Counted from the stretch's first letter, positions 43,201-51,364 are shown. The stretch: 64,000 bases of DNA from Bacteroidota bacterium (GCA_023387985.1 JAEWHC010000001.1:1-64000), one strand, 5' to 3'. The notes: generated by a model not told the origin, from the sequence alone. A program made the numbers and translations.

Positions 43201-43272
43201 ATGCAGCACCAGCTCTTCCGTTTTGAAAGTGCCATAGCGCCAGGAAAAGAATGTTTTGCAGTTGAGGTACAT
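40237..43272 (-). CDS. DNA polymerase III alpha subunit, second (error-prone type) DnaE
   Basis: 1011 aa, shorter than the replicative DnaE of Bacteroidota (~1150-1250 aa) and matching the DnaE2-like group that works with ImuB in mutagenic repair. C-family polymerase core: catalytic Asp356 and Asp358 in PPDFDIDFSWKDRDEV, GRGSGANSIVAYCL before it, and helix-hairpin-helix and OB parts in the C-terminal third (FGYLITWKPVHTKK). The PHP domain has lost its metal ligands: HxH at the N-terminus reads LNCKTFFS and the TDH motif reads TNI, so no pyrophosphatase or exonuclease activity is expected. No imuA or imuB homologue adjoins it here. Nothing but a decayed region lies upstream. Confidence 0.9.
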   Translation of the reverse strand: MYLNCKTFFSWRYGTFKTEELVLHAVERGVSTVALTNINCTSDIWDFLEHCREHGVKAIAGTEIRNNSDHSAPGSDRLLYVLLAKNNDGLFEINRFLSGHLQAKEPFEQRAPELPNTIVVYPLEACYPEDLKENEYLGVLPQQINKLFRAPFDLWGHKYVILQPVTFKDKTGFNLHRLLRAIDKNTLLSKLDAADTASPTEWMPPPAKLMEAFRQYPFIITNTLQLMDSCSYRMDFHTDKNKKHFSATAEDDRILLKKLAKDGLEYRYGTRNKIAAQRIEKELKIINDLGFNAYFLIAWDVIRYAQSRGFYYVGRGSGANSIVAYCLQITDVDPIELNLFFERFLNPNRTSPPDFDIDFSWKDRDEVIDYIFKRYGANHVALLGMYDTFQYRAVVRELGKVFGLPKSEIDALVDHPNKLLGSKKPEDKIQRLIVKYGQLLQNFPNHLSIHPGGMLISEKPIHHYGVIEMPPKGFGTIQADMFVAEKIGLYKLDILSQRGLGHIKETLRLVHENREKDIDIHRVEAFKKDPKVAAQIRKADTIGCFYIESPAMRQLLKKLRCDDYLTLVAASSIIRPGVSQSGMMKEYIHRFHHPEKIEYLHPKMEELLKETFGVMVYQEDVIKVAHHFADIDMADADILRRAMSGKYRGKKEILRIRDTFFENCKIRGYPWEITAEVWRQIESFSGYSFSKAHSASFAVESYQSLYLKTYFPQEFMVAVINNFGGFYNTELYFHELKRAGAKVQPPCVNHSEELTHIIGEEVFVGLIHIDGLEHNVKALLLEERNENGLYQSLFDCMERTAISPEQLNLLIRVGAFRFTGKTKKELLWEANFLHRHGHVEKRKVLSDDGELILNAPEPLKLFQQPIPDFHLPQLNYHPLDDALDEMELLGFTIGDPFPLADTKPGGLFTGKNYKEISANEMEKYIGKTVMMFGYLITWKPVHTKKRELMCFGTFLDAQGNWLDTVHFPDSLSQYPFQGKGFYRMAGKVVDEFGAYGLDVVLMEKTGLKNKS

Positions 43273-43370
43273 TTACGACTGCAAGTTGCACATTTTTTTG
43301 GGCTTTTGTACTAATTTTTTTAGTTTTTACTAGATAATAAATTATTTTTAAAATAAATCAAATAGTCATT

Positions 43371-43741
43371 TTTGATTCTTATACAAATCAAATCACATAT
43401 TATTTACTGGGCCTGATCGCCGTTACATTCTTGATGGCCTGTACAAAAATCGACAACAAAACAGCATTTTCACCTCATGAGATCACTGAACAACTTGCGT
43501 TTTACTTAAAAAAGCTGAACAGCAAAATGGTTATCTCAGTCAAAAGGATTTCAATGCAATGTCCTATGAAAATGCCAAAACAGTGTTTTTCAAATTGAAC
43601 ATACAAAAGTTGCGATTCATAAATCACCAAACCTTAAATGCAAATCAATCAAAATATATCTTTGAATTAACTGAATTCCCTCAAAAGATTTATGACTCCT
43701 ATGCTTGTAGCAAACATTTCAGATTTCAGAAAAGATATTAA
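43371..43741 (+). pseudogene. Lipoprotein gene remnant, frameshifted and lacking a start codon
   Basis: A lipoprotein-like signal is readable from 43398, YYLLGLIAVTFLMACTK, with lipobox LMAC, then NKTAFSPHEITEQLAFYL. At the A6 run 43508-43513 the sense shifts frame and continues KKAEQQNGYLSQKDF and NAMSYENAKTVFFKLNI, up to a stop at 43739-43741. Restoring one A to the run joins the two parts. No ATG, GTG or TTG lies in frame between the signal and the previous stop at 43338. The 3' end runs into the antitoxin gene (43692) in another frame, which suggests that the toxin-antitoxin pair landed in, or replaced, the end of this gene. Family not recognised. Confidence 0.6.
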
Positions 43742-43955
43742 AACATACTTAGATAGAGTAACAAAAAATTTTGAAACCTTGATCATCAATCGTGGTAAAG
43801 ATTCGAGTATAGTAGTAATCTCATTGAAAGATAACAATTCTCTAATGGCTACAAACCACGAATTGTCTTCAAAGCAAAATGAAAAACGATTGGATGCCGC
43901 TATTGAAAAATTGAATTCAGGTAAATCCTTCGCAAAAAATCTAATTGAAGATTGA
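43692..43955 (+). CDS. Phd/YefM-type antitoxin
   Basis: 87 aa. Antitoxin of a type II module: N-terminal DNA-binding, dimer-forming Phd fold (VANISDFRKDIKTYLDRV, then ETLIINRGKDSSIVVISLKD) and C-terminal toxin-binding tail (LLSS-type TNHELSSKQNEKRLDAAIEKLNSG). Start at ATG 43692 or at 43701. It ends 1 bp before the toxin ATG. Because the toxin frame is broken, the antitoxin may now act only as a repressor of its own promoter or against related toxins elsewhere. Confidence 0.85.
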   Translation: MTPMLVANISDFRKDIKTYLDRVTKNFETLIINRGKDSSIVVISLKDNNSLMATNHELSSKQNEKRLDAAIEKLNSGKSFAKNLIED

Positions 43956-43956
43956 A

Positions 43957-44219
43957 ATGAAATACATTTTCGCGGAAGAATCTTGGGAAGACTATTTGTA
44001 TTGGCAAAGGAATGATAAAAAGAAAATTAAACGAATCAATGAATTACTGAAAGATATTTCAAGATCGCCATTTGAGGGCATAGGAAAGCCAGAACCGCTC
44101 ACAAATATGCGGGATTTTGGTCACGCCGGATTGATGACGAGCACAAGTTAATCTACCGATACGAAAATGACGAAATCCATATTCCGAAATGCAGGTTTCA
44201 TTATGATCGAAATAATTGA
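43957..44219 (+). pseudogene. YoeB-family toxin, disrupted by a -1 frameshift
   Basis: YoeB is a ribosome-dependent mRNA endonuclease. The N-terminal half is intact: MKYIFAEESWEDYLYWQ, KKIKRINELLKDI, PFEGIGKPEPL. The frame then runs off into TNMRDFGHAGLMTSTS and stops at 44151. In the next frame the missing half is plain: WSRRIDDEHKLIYRYENDE, then IPKCRFHYD to a stop at 44217-44219, including the catalytic Glu/Arg/His/Tyr region. Adding one base near 44101-44113 (for instance to the AAA at 44103-44105) restores an 87-88 aa YoeB. Either a real loss of the toxin or a homopolymer sequencing error. Pairs with the antitoxin just upstream. Confidence 0.85.
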
Positions 44220-44435
44220 TCCGGACAAAAAAAACCTGGAACTTCTTTAAAAATATTATCCATCTTTTCGCCCCCTCGGAGAAAATTTGGACGATCGAGA
44301 AAGGGTGGATGCTCAACCGGATAACTTAAACAATCCACAGAAATCCGGGCACCTTTGATTACCGGATTTCCAAACATGATTACGGGATTTGACTCAATAT
44401 ATTTCCACTACTTCATTTGCTTTATCCCAATCAAG

Positions 44436-45206
44436 TTACAACGGATTTAAGATACCAGCCATCTTTCCAATCTCTTCCCTATCCGCAATCCAATACTTCC
44501 CACTATCGGCAATCGCCGGATTGGCATAAGCCACTTCATCTTTTACAGCAAGCCTTGCGCTCGTATGATATTCTGAGCATCCGGTTTTACTCATTAGTGC
44601 CAGCAAATTATTGCTGCGCACCCCTGCCCCGGGCATGATGATGATGTCATTGCCGTAACCTTTTTGCCAGGCAGTAAGTTTTTCAATTCCTTCCATTGCG
44701 GTAGCGCCTTGCCCGCTTGTCAGCACCCGTTCAACACCAATTGAAATCAAACCCTCCAAAGCAGCTTCCGGATTCGGAACACGGTCAATCACCCGATTAC
44801 AGGTTACGCCCATGGGATAAGCCACTTCTACCGCACGTTTCATTCGTTCCAAATCAATTTCGCCATTTTGTAATTGAATGCCAATAGAAATACCATCACA
44901 ACCCAATTCTTTGCAAATGGCAATGTCCAAAATCATGATTTCAAATTCCTCATCAGCATACAGGAAATTCAAACCCCGTGGACGGATTATCGGATATAAT
45001 TCAATTGAAATACTTTCCCTTACTTTTCTGATGGTTCCGAATGAAGGCGTAGTTCCACCATCACTTGCATTTTCGCAAAGCTCAACACGGTGTGCGCCAT
45101 TGGCCGCAGCAATTTTAGCGGCTTCGGGGGAGAATGCACAAATCTCCAGTTGGCGTCCCGAAGGATGGGGAGCCGTCTCCGGTTTGTGAGAAATTTTGTC
45201 AGTCAT
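44436..45206 (-). CDS. cutC: CutC family protein
   Basis: 256 aa TIM-barrel of the CutC family (once named for copper homeostasis; the bacterial role is disputed and copper binding uncertain). Conserved blocks: LEICAFSPEAAKIAAANGAHRVELCENASDGGTTPS-type start (Cys and Glu retained), PIIRPRG, GCDGISIGIQLQNGEID (G-x-D-G-x-V-x-G type), VTCNRVIDRV (usually TFHRAFD) and LTSGQGATAMEGI. C-terminal MPGAGVRSNNL matches. No signal peptide. Single gene between the broken toxin and der. Confidence 0.9.
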   Translation of the reverse strand: MTDKISHKPETAPHPSGRQLEICAFSPEAAKIAAANGAHRVELCENASDGGTTPSFGTIRKVRESISIELYPIIRPRGLNFLYADEEFEIMILDIAICKELGCDGISIGIQLQNGEIDLERMKRAVEVAYPMGVTCNRVIDRVPNPEAALEGLISIGVERVLTSGQGATAMEGIEKLTAWQKGYGNDIIIMPGAGVRSNNLLALMSKTGCSEYHTSARLAVKDEVAYANPAIADSGKYWIADREEIGKMAGILNPL

Positions 45207-45331
45207 CGGCTTACTGTCTCAGGTGAAAAACAATTGCATCTATTCTGCTTTTACGGAAAATCTACCAGTTCGTGGTTTGATGGATTTTTATCAGGGATAT
45301 GCTATCAAATCAATTTTAAAACATGTCATTT

Positions 45332-46645
45332 TCAGCTTTTCCGGAAAAATATCCGAACCGGGACACCGGTAAATTTGAAGTTCTTTCGAAGCTGATTCTC
45401 AAGATAATTTTTATAAGGTGCTTTTATTTCATCCGGATGGTTTGAAAAGAAAGCGAAAGAAGGAACTACGGTGGGTAGTTGGGTAACAAATTTTATACGA
45501 ACTGTATGGCCGCGTACAATGGGGGGTTTGTAGCTCTCAACCGATTTCAGCATAATCTCATTCAGCTTATTGGTTGCTATACGGCGTTTGCGGTTTTCAT
45601 AAACCTCGAGGCAAACTTCCACAGCCTTAAAGATCCTTGTTTTTTCGGTAGCTGAAATAAATAATACCGGGACGTCGGTAAAAGGCGCAAGCTTTTCTTT
45701 TAATTGCTTTTCATAAAGTTTGGCTGTGTTGGTGTCTTTTTCAATCAGGTCCCATTTGTTCACTAAAATCACGATGCCTTTTCCTTTGGTGGCGGCAAGG
45801 CTGAAAATCTTAAGGTCCTGGGCCACCATGCCACTTACCGCATCAATCATCAGCAGGCAAACATCGGCTTCGTCTATTGCCTTTATGGCTCTTATAACGG
45901 AATAAAATTCGAGATCCTCATTCACCCGGTTTTTGCGGCGAATGCCTGCAGTATCAATCAGTACAAATTCTTTACTGAATAAGTTATAATGGGTATGAAT
46001 GGTGTCGCGGGTCGTTCCGGCAATCTCACTCACAATGGTCCGCTCCCGGCCTACCAGGGCGTTCAGCAAGCTGCTTTTGCCCACATTGGGCTGGCCAATG
46101 ATGGCAATTTTGGGCAATTCATCCGTTTCCTGCACTTGTTCAGAATCCTCTTCGGTTATTGGCGCAACCATAGCATCTAGTAATTCGCCGGTACCGGAAC
46201 CGGTCATACTTGAGAGGAAAAATACATTTTCAAAACCCAACGCGTAAAATTCATTCGCTGCCAGTTGCCGCTCAAAATTGTCAACCTTGTTTACGGCCAG
46301 GTAAACCGCTTTGTTTGAACGCCTGATTAAATCCGCCATTGCATCATCGAGGTCTGTTATACCTGTTGTGGTATCCGTCATAAAAACCAGCGCATCGGCT
46401 TCCTCGATGGCGATCCGCACCTGTTTGGCGATCTCCTTTTCAAACAGGTCTTCACTGTCCGGTACAAAGCCTCCGGTATCAATAAGATTGAATGATTTTC
46501 CTGTCCATTCCGCAATGCCATACTGCCGGTCACGGGTTACTCCGCTTATATCATCCACTATGGCTTTACGGGTTTCAAGCAACCGGTTGAAAAAAGTGCT
46601 TTTGCCCACATTCGGGCGGCCTACTATGGCAATTGTATAAGACAT
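45332..46645 (-). CDS. der: GTPase Der (EngA), 50S ribosome assembly
   Basis: 437 aa. Tandem-GTPase needed for maturation of the large ribosomal subunit. Two G domains, each with a P-loop: GRPNVGKST (8-16) and GQPNVGKSS (~182-190); switch motifs DTGG and DTAG; NKVD and NKWD base-recognition motifs; C-terminal KH-like domain from ~350 (TVVPSFAFFSNHP). Length and layout are standard. A -7-like box TACTTTTG (minus strand, 46657-46664) is 12 nt before the ATG. Next on the strand upstream is era, but 180 bp of spacer separates them. Confidence 0.97.
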   Translation of the reverse strand: MSYTIAIVGRPNVGKSTFFNRLLETRKAIVDDISGVTRDRQYGIAEWTGKSFNLIDTGGFVPDSEDLFEKEIAKQVRIAIEEADALVFMTDTTTGITDLDDAMADLIRRSNKAVYLAVNKVDNFERQLAANEFYALGFENVFFLSSMTGSGTGELLDAMVAPITEEDSEQVQETDELPKIAIIGQPNVGKSSLLNALVGRERTIVSEIAGTTRDTIHTHYNLFSKEFVLIDTAGIRRKNRVNEDLEFYSVIRAIKAIDEADVCLLMIDAVSGMVAQDLKIFSLAATKGKGIVILVNKWDLIEKDTNTAKLYEKQLKEKLAPFTDVPVLFISATEKTRIFKAVEVCLEVYENRKRRIATNKLNEIMLKSVESYKPPIVRGHTVRIKFVTQLPTVVPSFAFFSNHPDEIKAPYKNYLENQLRKNFKFTGVPVRIFFRKS

Positions 46646-46656
46646 TTGGTTTAATT

Positions 46657-46664
46657 CAAAAGTA
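46657..46664 (-). promoter_or_regulatory. -7 box of the der promoter
   Basis: TACTTTTG on the minus strand, matching TAnnTTTG, 12 nt before the start codon. No -33 box at proper spacing. Confidence 0.4.
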
Positions 46665-46825
46665 AAAATTCACAAGTCAAAATTTGACTATATACAACGT
46701 ATGGAGTACGAAGATAATTTCGGTTTCTATTATTTCGGTATATTCATTTTAGTTTCAAACCCTTCGCGTTAAGCCCTGGGGGGCCAAAGGCAATCCACTC
46801 CCGATCCTTCGGGTCGCAGACTGGT

Positions 46826-47704
46826 TTAGTCATATCCATACTCCTTCAAATACATATCCCTGTCCCTCCATTTTGGACGAACTTTTACAAACAGTTCCAG
46901 GAAAACCTTTGAATCCACAAATTGCTCAATTTCCCTGCGGGCCTCTGTTCCCAGTTTTTTGATCATTGACCCCTTTTCTCCAATCAGGATCAATTTCTGG
47001 GTTTCCCGCTGCACCACAATGTCGGCCCTTATCTTGATCAGGGTTTCCTTTTCTTTAAATTCCTGGATCACCACCGCAGTATGGTAGGGAATTTCCTGGT
47101 GGAAGAGCTCAAAGACTTTTTCCCTGATAATCTCACTAACGAAAAACTTCACCGGCAGGTCACTCAGGTCCTCCGGACTAAAGTACGGTTGAGATTCCGG
47201 GATATGACGAAGGATTTCCTCCAACAATTCTTCAAGTCCGCTTTTCTGCAATGCAGATACCGTTATGATTTTTTCGTAAATACCCAAACGGGCAAATTGC
47301 TCAACGGCTGCTTCAACGGTTTGTTTACTTACCGCATCGCTCTTATTGCAAACCAGGATTGCTGGCACTTTTAAATCGAGCGAAGCAAACAAATCATGAG
47401 CCTGGGCAACTGCATTTTCAGTTAGATCATAAAGCAGCAAAGCCAGGTCTGCGTCTTCAATAGCCGCTTTTACATAGCCCATCATTTTATGATGAAGCCT
47501 GTATTTTGGCTCAATAATGCCGGGAGTATCAGAAAATACGAGCTGGTAATCCGCAGTGTTTAAAAAGGCCTTAATGCGGTGCCGGGTCGTTTGTACTTTG
47601 GAGGAAGTAATGGCCATTTTTTCTCCGATAAGCGCATTCAACAGGCTGCTCTTTCCCGCGTTGGGTTTGCCGAGAATACTTATAAAACCAGCTTTAAAAG
47701 CCAT
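46826..47704 (-). CDS. era: GTPase Era, 30S ribosome assembly
   Basis: 292 aa. Binds 16S rRNA near its 3' end and aids small-subunit maturation. G domain with GKPNAGKSS (P-loop, ~12-20), DTPG and NKSD; C-terminal KH domain with IGEKGSMIKKLGTEARREIE region (GEKGxxIK loop). Standard length. Its probable -7 box (minus, TATTTTTG at 47733-47740) overlaps the T tail of the initiator-tRNA terminator, so era has a promoter that starts where tRNA transcription ends. Confidence 0.97.
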   Translation of the reverse strand: MAFKAGFISILGKPNAGKSSLLNALIGEKMAITSSKVQTTRHRIKAFLNTADYQLVFSDTPGIIEPKYRLHHKMMGYVKAAIEDADLALLLYDLTENAVAQAHDLFASLDLKVPAILVCNKSDAVSKQTVEAAVEQFARLGIYEKIITVSALQKSGLEELLEEILRHIPESQPYFSPEDLSDLPVKFFVSEIIREKVFELFHQEIPYHTAVVIQEFKEKETLIKIRADIVVQRETQKLILIGEKGSMIKKLGTEARREIEQFVDSKVFLELFVKVRPKWRDRDMYLKEYGYD

Positions 47705-47732
47705 TGATCAGGATTAAATGCATTTGATGTCG

Positions 47733-47740
47733 CAAAAATA
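47733..47740 (-). promoter_or_regulatory. -7 box of the era promoter, overlapping a terminator tail
   Basis: TATTTTTG on the minus strand, 28 nt before the era ATG. Its T run is part of the T tail of the terminator at 47741-47768. Confidence 0.4.
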
Positions 47741-47768
47741 AAAAAGCCGTCCTGAGTTTTAGACGGCC
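47741..47768 (-). terminator. Terminator of the initiator tRNA gene
   Basis: On the minus strand GGCCGTC is followed by a 10-nt loop, GACGGC and TTTTTTATTTTTG. It lies 12 nt after the tRNA. Confidence 0.85.
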
Positions 47769-47779
47769 ATTTCTTAGAG

Positions 47780-47851
<72 letters not shown>

Positions 47852-47866
47852 ATGTTTATCGGACTG

Positions 47867-47874
47867 CAAAGATA
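47867..47874 (-). promoter_or_regulatory. -7 box of the initiator tRNA promoter
   Basis: TATCTTTG on the minus strand, perfect TAnnTTTG, 15 nt before the tRNA 5' end. Confidence 0.6.
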
Positions 47875-47899
47875 AGGATTAAAACCTCAATTACAGTTG

Positions 47900-48610
47900 T
47901 TAATTCTTCTTTTTAATATTGGAAGCTCCTGTAGTTGACACTTCTTTCACAACCCCGCTTCCAAGGTAAAAAATGGTACTGGCCCCGCTCGCATTGGCCT
48001 TCATTTCTTTTGTAACGTTCACCGTCACATCACTGGCTCCAGCAGCCGAAATATCTGCAAACTGGGTAACAAGGTCCTGTGCTTTGAGGTCGCTGCTACC
48101 GCTGATATCGGCCCTGAAATTAACTGCGGAACCTTCTATGAAAATATCGCTGCTGCCACTAACAGACAGGTTCAGGTTGGTGAGGTAAACTTTTCCGCGG
48201 AAATCACTTGAACCACCAAGTGTAACATTCAGGTCCTGGCCTTTGTAATCGCCTTCTATGCGCACATTACAGGCGCCGGAAGCACTGATTCTGAAAACTT
48301 CGGGCGCAGAAACATAAGCGCGGAGAAACTTGGCCCCAAAAGTATTGCTGCCTTTATAATCTATATACAGGGTATTGTTTCGCACTTCGGTGGTTATGTT
48401 TTCGGTAAAACGGGCATCGTTGGCGCTAACCGCCACACCCGGCTTTGCACTTTGGGTAAAATAAAGGTCGATTGCGGAACTCAATACAATACTGTTGAAT
48501 GCCGGAGTATTCCGCACAACCGCATTGGCATCGTGCACGGTTACCTGGGCATTCAGGTTCATCGCTGCTACGATCATAAAAATCAATGAGGCTAAAACGA
48601 TCTTTTTCAT
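47900..48610 (-). CDS. Exported GIN-domain (DUF2807) protein
   Basis: 236 aa. Signal peptide 1-21 (AAMNLNAQ). Rest is a putative auto-transporter adhesin head GIN domain (DUF2807): a beta-solenoid of short strands with Gly/Ser turns such as ISASGACNVRIEGD, LSVSGSSDIFIEG, ISGSSDLKAQDL, ISAAGASDVTVNV and NASGASTIFYLG. Regular ~20-residue spacing of the S-G-[AS]-S turns supports the fold. No transporter barrel is attached. Periplasmic or surface location; function unknown. Upstream neighbour is the divergent riboswitch-controlled receptor. Confidence 0.9.
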   Translation of the reverse strand: MKKIVLASLIFMIVAAMNLNAQVTVHDANAVVRNTPAFNSIVLSSAIDLYFTQSAKPGVAVSANDARFTENITTEVRNNTLYIDYKGSNTFGAKFLRAYVSAPEVFRISASGACNVRIEGDYKGQDLNVTLGGSSDFRGKVYLTNLNLSVSGSSDIFIEGSAVNFRADISGSSDLKAQDLVTQFADISAAGASDVTVNVTKEMKANASGASTIFYLGSGVVKEVSTTGASNIKKKN

Positions 48611-48788
48611 ATTCTTGGAACTTTAATTGGAGGCCGGGGCAATATTACCCAACAATCCAATTATTTTACGGCTGATTTTTAGAATGGTTACAGAAACCGG
48701 TGGAAATATGTGTATGCAAAAACATGCCAAATATTGCCCGGCCAACCTGCTTTACTCACCGGATTTCGTTTATGATGAAGGTATTCTT

Positions 48789-48796
48789 TATCTTTG
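48789..48796 (+). promoter_or_regulatory. -7 box of the riboswitch/TonB receptor transcript
   Basis: TATCTTTG, perfect TAnnTTTG, with a TTTCG at 48764-48768 at about the right distance for a degenerate -33 box. The riboswitch begins about 15 nt downstream. Confidence 0.5.
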
Positions 48797-48808
48797 CATT
48801 TCAATTTT

Positions 48809-48893
48809 CGCCCGGGGTGTTCTGTATACCGAATCAGAACTGAGATATTACCCGTAGAACCTGATCAGGATAATGCCTGCGAAGGGAAGGCTG
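48809..48893 (+). ncRNA. TPP riboswitch (THI element)
   Basis: Matches the thiamine pyrophosphate aptamer core in order: CGGGGTG (48814-48820), a P3 hairpin TTCTG/CAGAA (~48820-48839), the invariant CTGAGA (48840-48845), then ACCCGTAGAACCTGATCAGG (48850-48869) and ATAATGCCTGCGAAGGGA (48870-48887). P1 is closed by GCC (48810-48812) with GGC near 48889-48891. It lies in the 5' leader of the TonB receptor, about 60 nt before its ATG. No terminator hairpin is obvious, so control is probably at translation start. Confidence 0.95.
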
Positions 48894-48954
48894 CCGGAAC
48901 CTCCAAATGGTTACGGTTTGCAGAACACCAGGGCGGTAAAACCATTTACCGGCA

Positions 48955-51318
48955 ATGTTCAAAAATCTATTATTCGCATTATTTTTCTTGCCCGCATCAA
49001 CATTCGGGCAACATGTAATCTCATTCCAGGTGGAGGGTGGCAACCGTACGTTGGAAGGCGCGGGGATCCGCATTCGCCAAGGAAACGCGATCACTCATGG
49101 AATAACCAATCAACATGGGGAATTTCATTACGCCTACCGCCAGAATGTTCCATTGAAAGTTGAGGTTAGTTTTACGGGTATGTCCACCATTGATACTGTT
49201 TTGCAGGAAGCTGGAAGCCGAAATGTACTGTTACAGATGCAATACCTGCCCGAGGTGTTGCAACCGGTGGAGGTGCGCAGCACAAGGGCAACGGACAACA
49301 GCCCGTTTACCAAAACCAACCTGAATAAGGCATTTGTTGAAAAATACAATACTGGCCAGGATCTTCCCTTTATACTTGATCAAACCCCGAACGTGGTGAT
49401 CAGCAGCGACGCCGGCAACGGCATCGGCTACACCGGAATACGCATCCGGGGCAGTGATGCAAGCCGGATCAATATGACCATTAACGGTATTCCCTATAAC
49501 GACCCGGAAAGCCAGTTCACTTTTTTCGTAAATCTTCCCGATTTTGTTTCTTCGGTCAGCAGCATCCAGGTCCAACGGGGTGTGGGTACAAGCAGTAACG
49601 GCGCGGGTGCATTTGGCGCAACCATGAACTTCAATACCCTTGGGTACAATCCTGAACCTTATCTTGAACTAAACAACAGCTACGGCAGTTACAATACCTG
49701 GAAAAACACGTTGAAATTCGGCTCAGGCAAATTCGGAGAATATTTTACTTTCGACGGAAGGATCAGCCGTATCCAAAGTGATGGCTACATCGACCGCGCC
49801 TTCACAAATCTTTTGGGTGGTCAGGGAACAGTCGGTTTTTTCAAAGGCCAGACTTCCATCCGTTTCAACACCATGATTGGCAAAGAAAGGACCTACCAGG
49901 CCTGGAATGGCATTTCTGCTGAGGACCTCAAAAGCAACCGCCGCATTAATTATTCCGGTATGGAAAAACCCGGAGATCCTTATGAGGACGAAACTGACAA
50001 TTACTGGCAGAATCACTACCAGCTTTTTGTAAATCACAATTTCAACAATGGCTGGATTTTGTCTACCGCTACTTATGCCGTTACCGGCAAAGGGTTTTAT
50101 AAACAATATAAAGCCAACCGTAAATTCTCCGATTATGGCCTGGAACCCGTTAATGGTGAAAGCCGCACAGACCTCATCCGCAAGCTGTGGCTTCGCAATA
50201 AAATGTTTGGGCAAAATATTTCATTGCTCAAAAAAGATGCCTTGAATGAATGGACTTTGGGTGGAGGATGGAATGATTATCCGGGAAGGCACCTTGGCGA
50301 GATCACCTGGACGGAAGTTAAGCCAGACCTGCACCATGTCTGGTATGACCATGATGCCCGGAAAACCGATTTCAACGCGTTTATAAAATGGCAGCGCAAT
50401 CTTTCCGGCCACTTCAGTTTATTTACAGATCTGCAATACCGGCATATTCGTTATGAGGTGGAAGGCTTCCGGGACAATCCCGGCATTAAGGTAAATGAAC
50501 ATTGGAATTTTGTAAACCCTAAAGCAGGTTTGGCTTATCGCAAAGACCATTTCTCCGGATCATTCAGCTATGCGGTGGGGAATAAAGAACCGAACCGTGA
50601 TGATTTTGAAGCGGGAATCCTGCAACGGCCAAAACATGAGCAACTGCACGACTTTGAATTCAACATCGGACACAAGCGCCTGGCGGAAGGATTGCAGGCA
50701 CAGCTTACATTCTATTACATGCATTATAAAAACCAGTTGGTGCTAACCGGCAAGATTAATGATGTAGGCGCGTATACCCGTTCGAACATTCCGGTGAGTT
50801 ATCGCACAGGTGCTGAATGGGATCTCTCCTGGAATTCAGCCAACGTGGGTCTGCGCTATAATGGATCACTCAGCGCCAATAAAATAAAAGGATTTACTGA
50901 ATTTGCAGATGATTATGATATTGGTGGTCAAAAAGAAATCTTTCATGGCACCACAAATATTGCCTTCAGCCCGGCCAGTGTGCATTTCGCTGCACTTTCG
51001 GTAAAACCAGTAAAGGGAATGGAAGCAGAGTGGATGAGTAAATTTGTAAGCCGCCAGTTTTTAGACAATACCAGCAACATTGACCGGACTATTGATCCTT
51101 ACCTCACACATAATGCAAGGCTAAGTTATCAATTTGCATTGCCCGGGATTGCAAAACAGGTCAGTATGGATTTTCAACTAAACAATGTCCTGAATAAGCT
51201 ATATGCACCCAATGGATATACTTTCAGTTATATCGCTGATGGAAATTTTACTACTGAAAATTATTATTATCCCATGGCGGAACGAAATTGGATGTTAACC
51301 CTGAATGTAAAGTTTTGA
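48955..51318 (+). CDS. TonB-dependent outer-membrane receptor, probably for thiamine
   Basis: 787 aa. Signal peptide 1-18 (FLPASTFGQ). Carboxypeptidase-like regulatory domain ~20-95, plug domain from ~110 (VEVRSTRATDNSPFT, IRGSDASRINMTINGIPYND) and a 22-strand barrel ending in aromatic-Lys-Phe (LTLNVKF), the usual outer-membrane insertion signal. The TPP riboswitch in its leader shows that it is repressed when thiamine pyrophosphate is plentiful, so thiamine or a precursor is the likely cargo. No inner-membrane thiamine transporter (PnuT) or kinase follows; a GC-rich terminator does. Confidence 0.93.
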   Translation: MFKNLLFALFFLPASTFGQHVISFQVEGGNRTLEGAGIRIRQGNAITHGITNQHGEFHYAYRQNVPLKVEVSFTGMSTIDTVLQEAGSRNVLLQMQYLPEVLQPVEVRSTRATDNSPFTKTNLNKAFVEKYNTGQDLPFILDQTPNVVISSDAGNGIGYTGIRIRGSDASRINMTINGIPYNDPESQFTFFVNLPDFVSSVSSIQVQRGVGTSSNGAGAFGATMNFNTLGYNPEPYLELNNSYGSYNTWKNTLKFGSGKFGEYFTFDGRISRIQSDGYIDRAFTNLLGGQGTVGFFKGQTSIRFNTMIGKERTYQAWNGISAEDLKSNRRINYSGMEKPGDPYEDETDNYWQNHYQLFVNHNFNNGWILSTATYAVTGKGFYKQYKANRKFSDYGLEPVNGESRTDLIRKLWLRNKMFGQNISLLKKDALNEWTLGGGWNDYPGRHLGEITWTEVKPDLHHVWYDHDARKTDFNAFIKWQRNLSGHFSLFTDLQYRHIRYEVEGFRDNPGIKVNEHWNFVNPKAGLAYRKDHFSGSFSYAVGNKEPNRDDFEAGILQRPKHEQLHDFEFNIGHKRLAEGLQAQLTFYYMHYKNQLVLTGKINDVGAYTRSNIPVSYRTGAEWDLSWNSANVGLRYNGSLSANKIKGFTEFADDYDIGGQKEIFHGTTNIAFSPASVHFAALSVKPVKGMEAEWMSKFVSRQFLDNTSNIDRTIDPYLTHNARLSYQFALPGIAKQVSMDFQLNNVLNKLYAPNGYTFSYIADGNFTTENYYYPMAERNWMLTLNVKF

Positions 51319-51364
51319 TGCGTAATGCCTGGATCAAACCAAAAATATTGAATTGGTGATACGG

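Noticed and set aside
42628..43314. 228-aa open frame opposite dnaE
   Set aside because: Antisense shadow; dnaE shows polymerase motifs throughout.
44059..44316. 85-aa minus-strand frame over the toxin
   Set aside because: Antisense to the clearly recognisable second half of YoeB.
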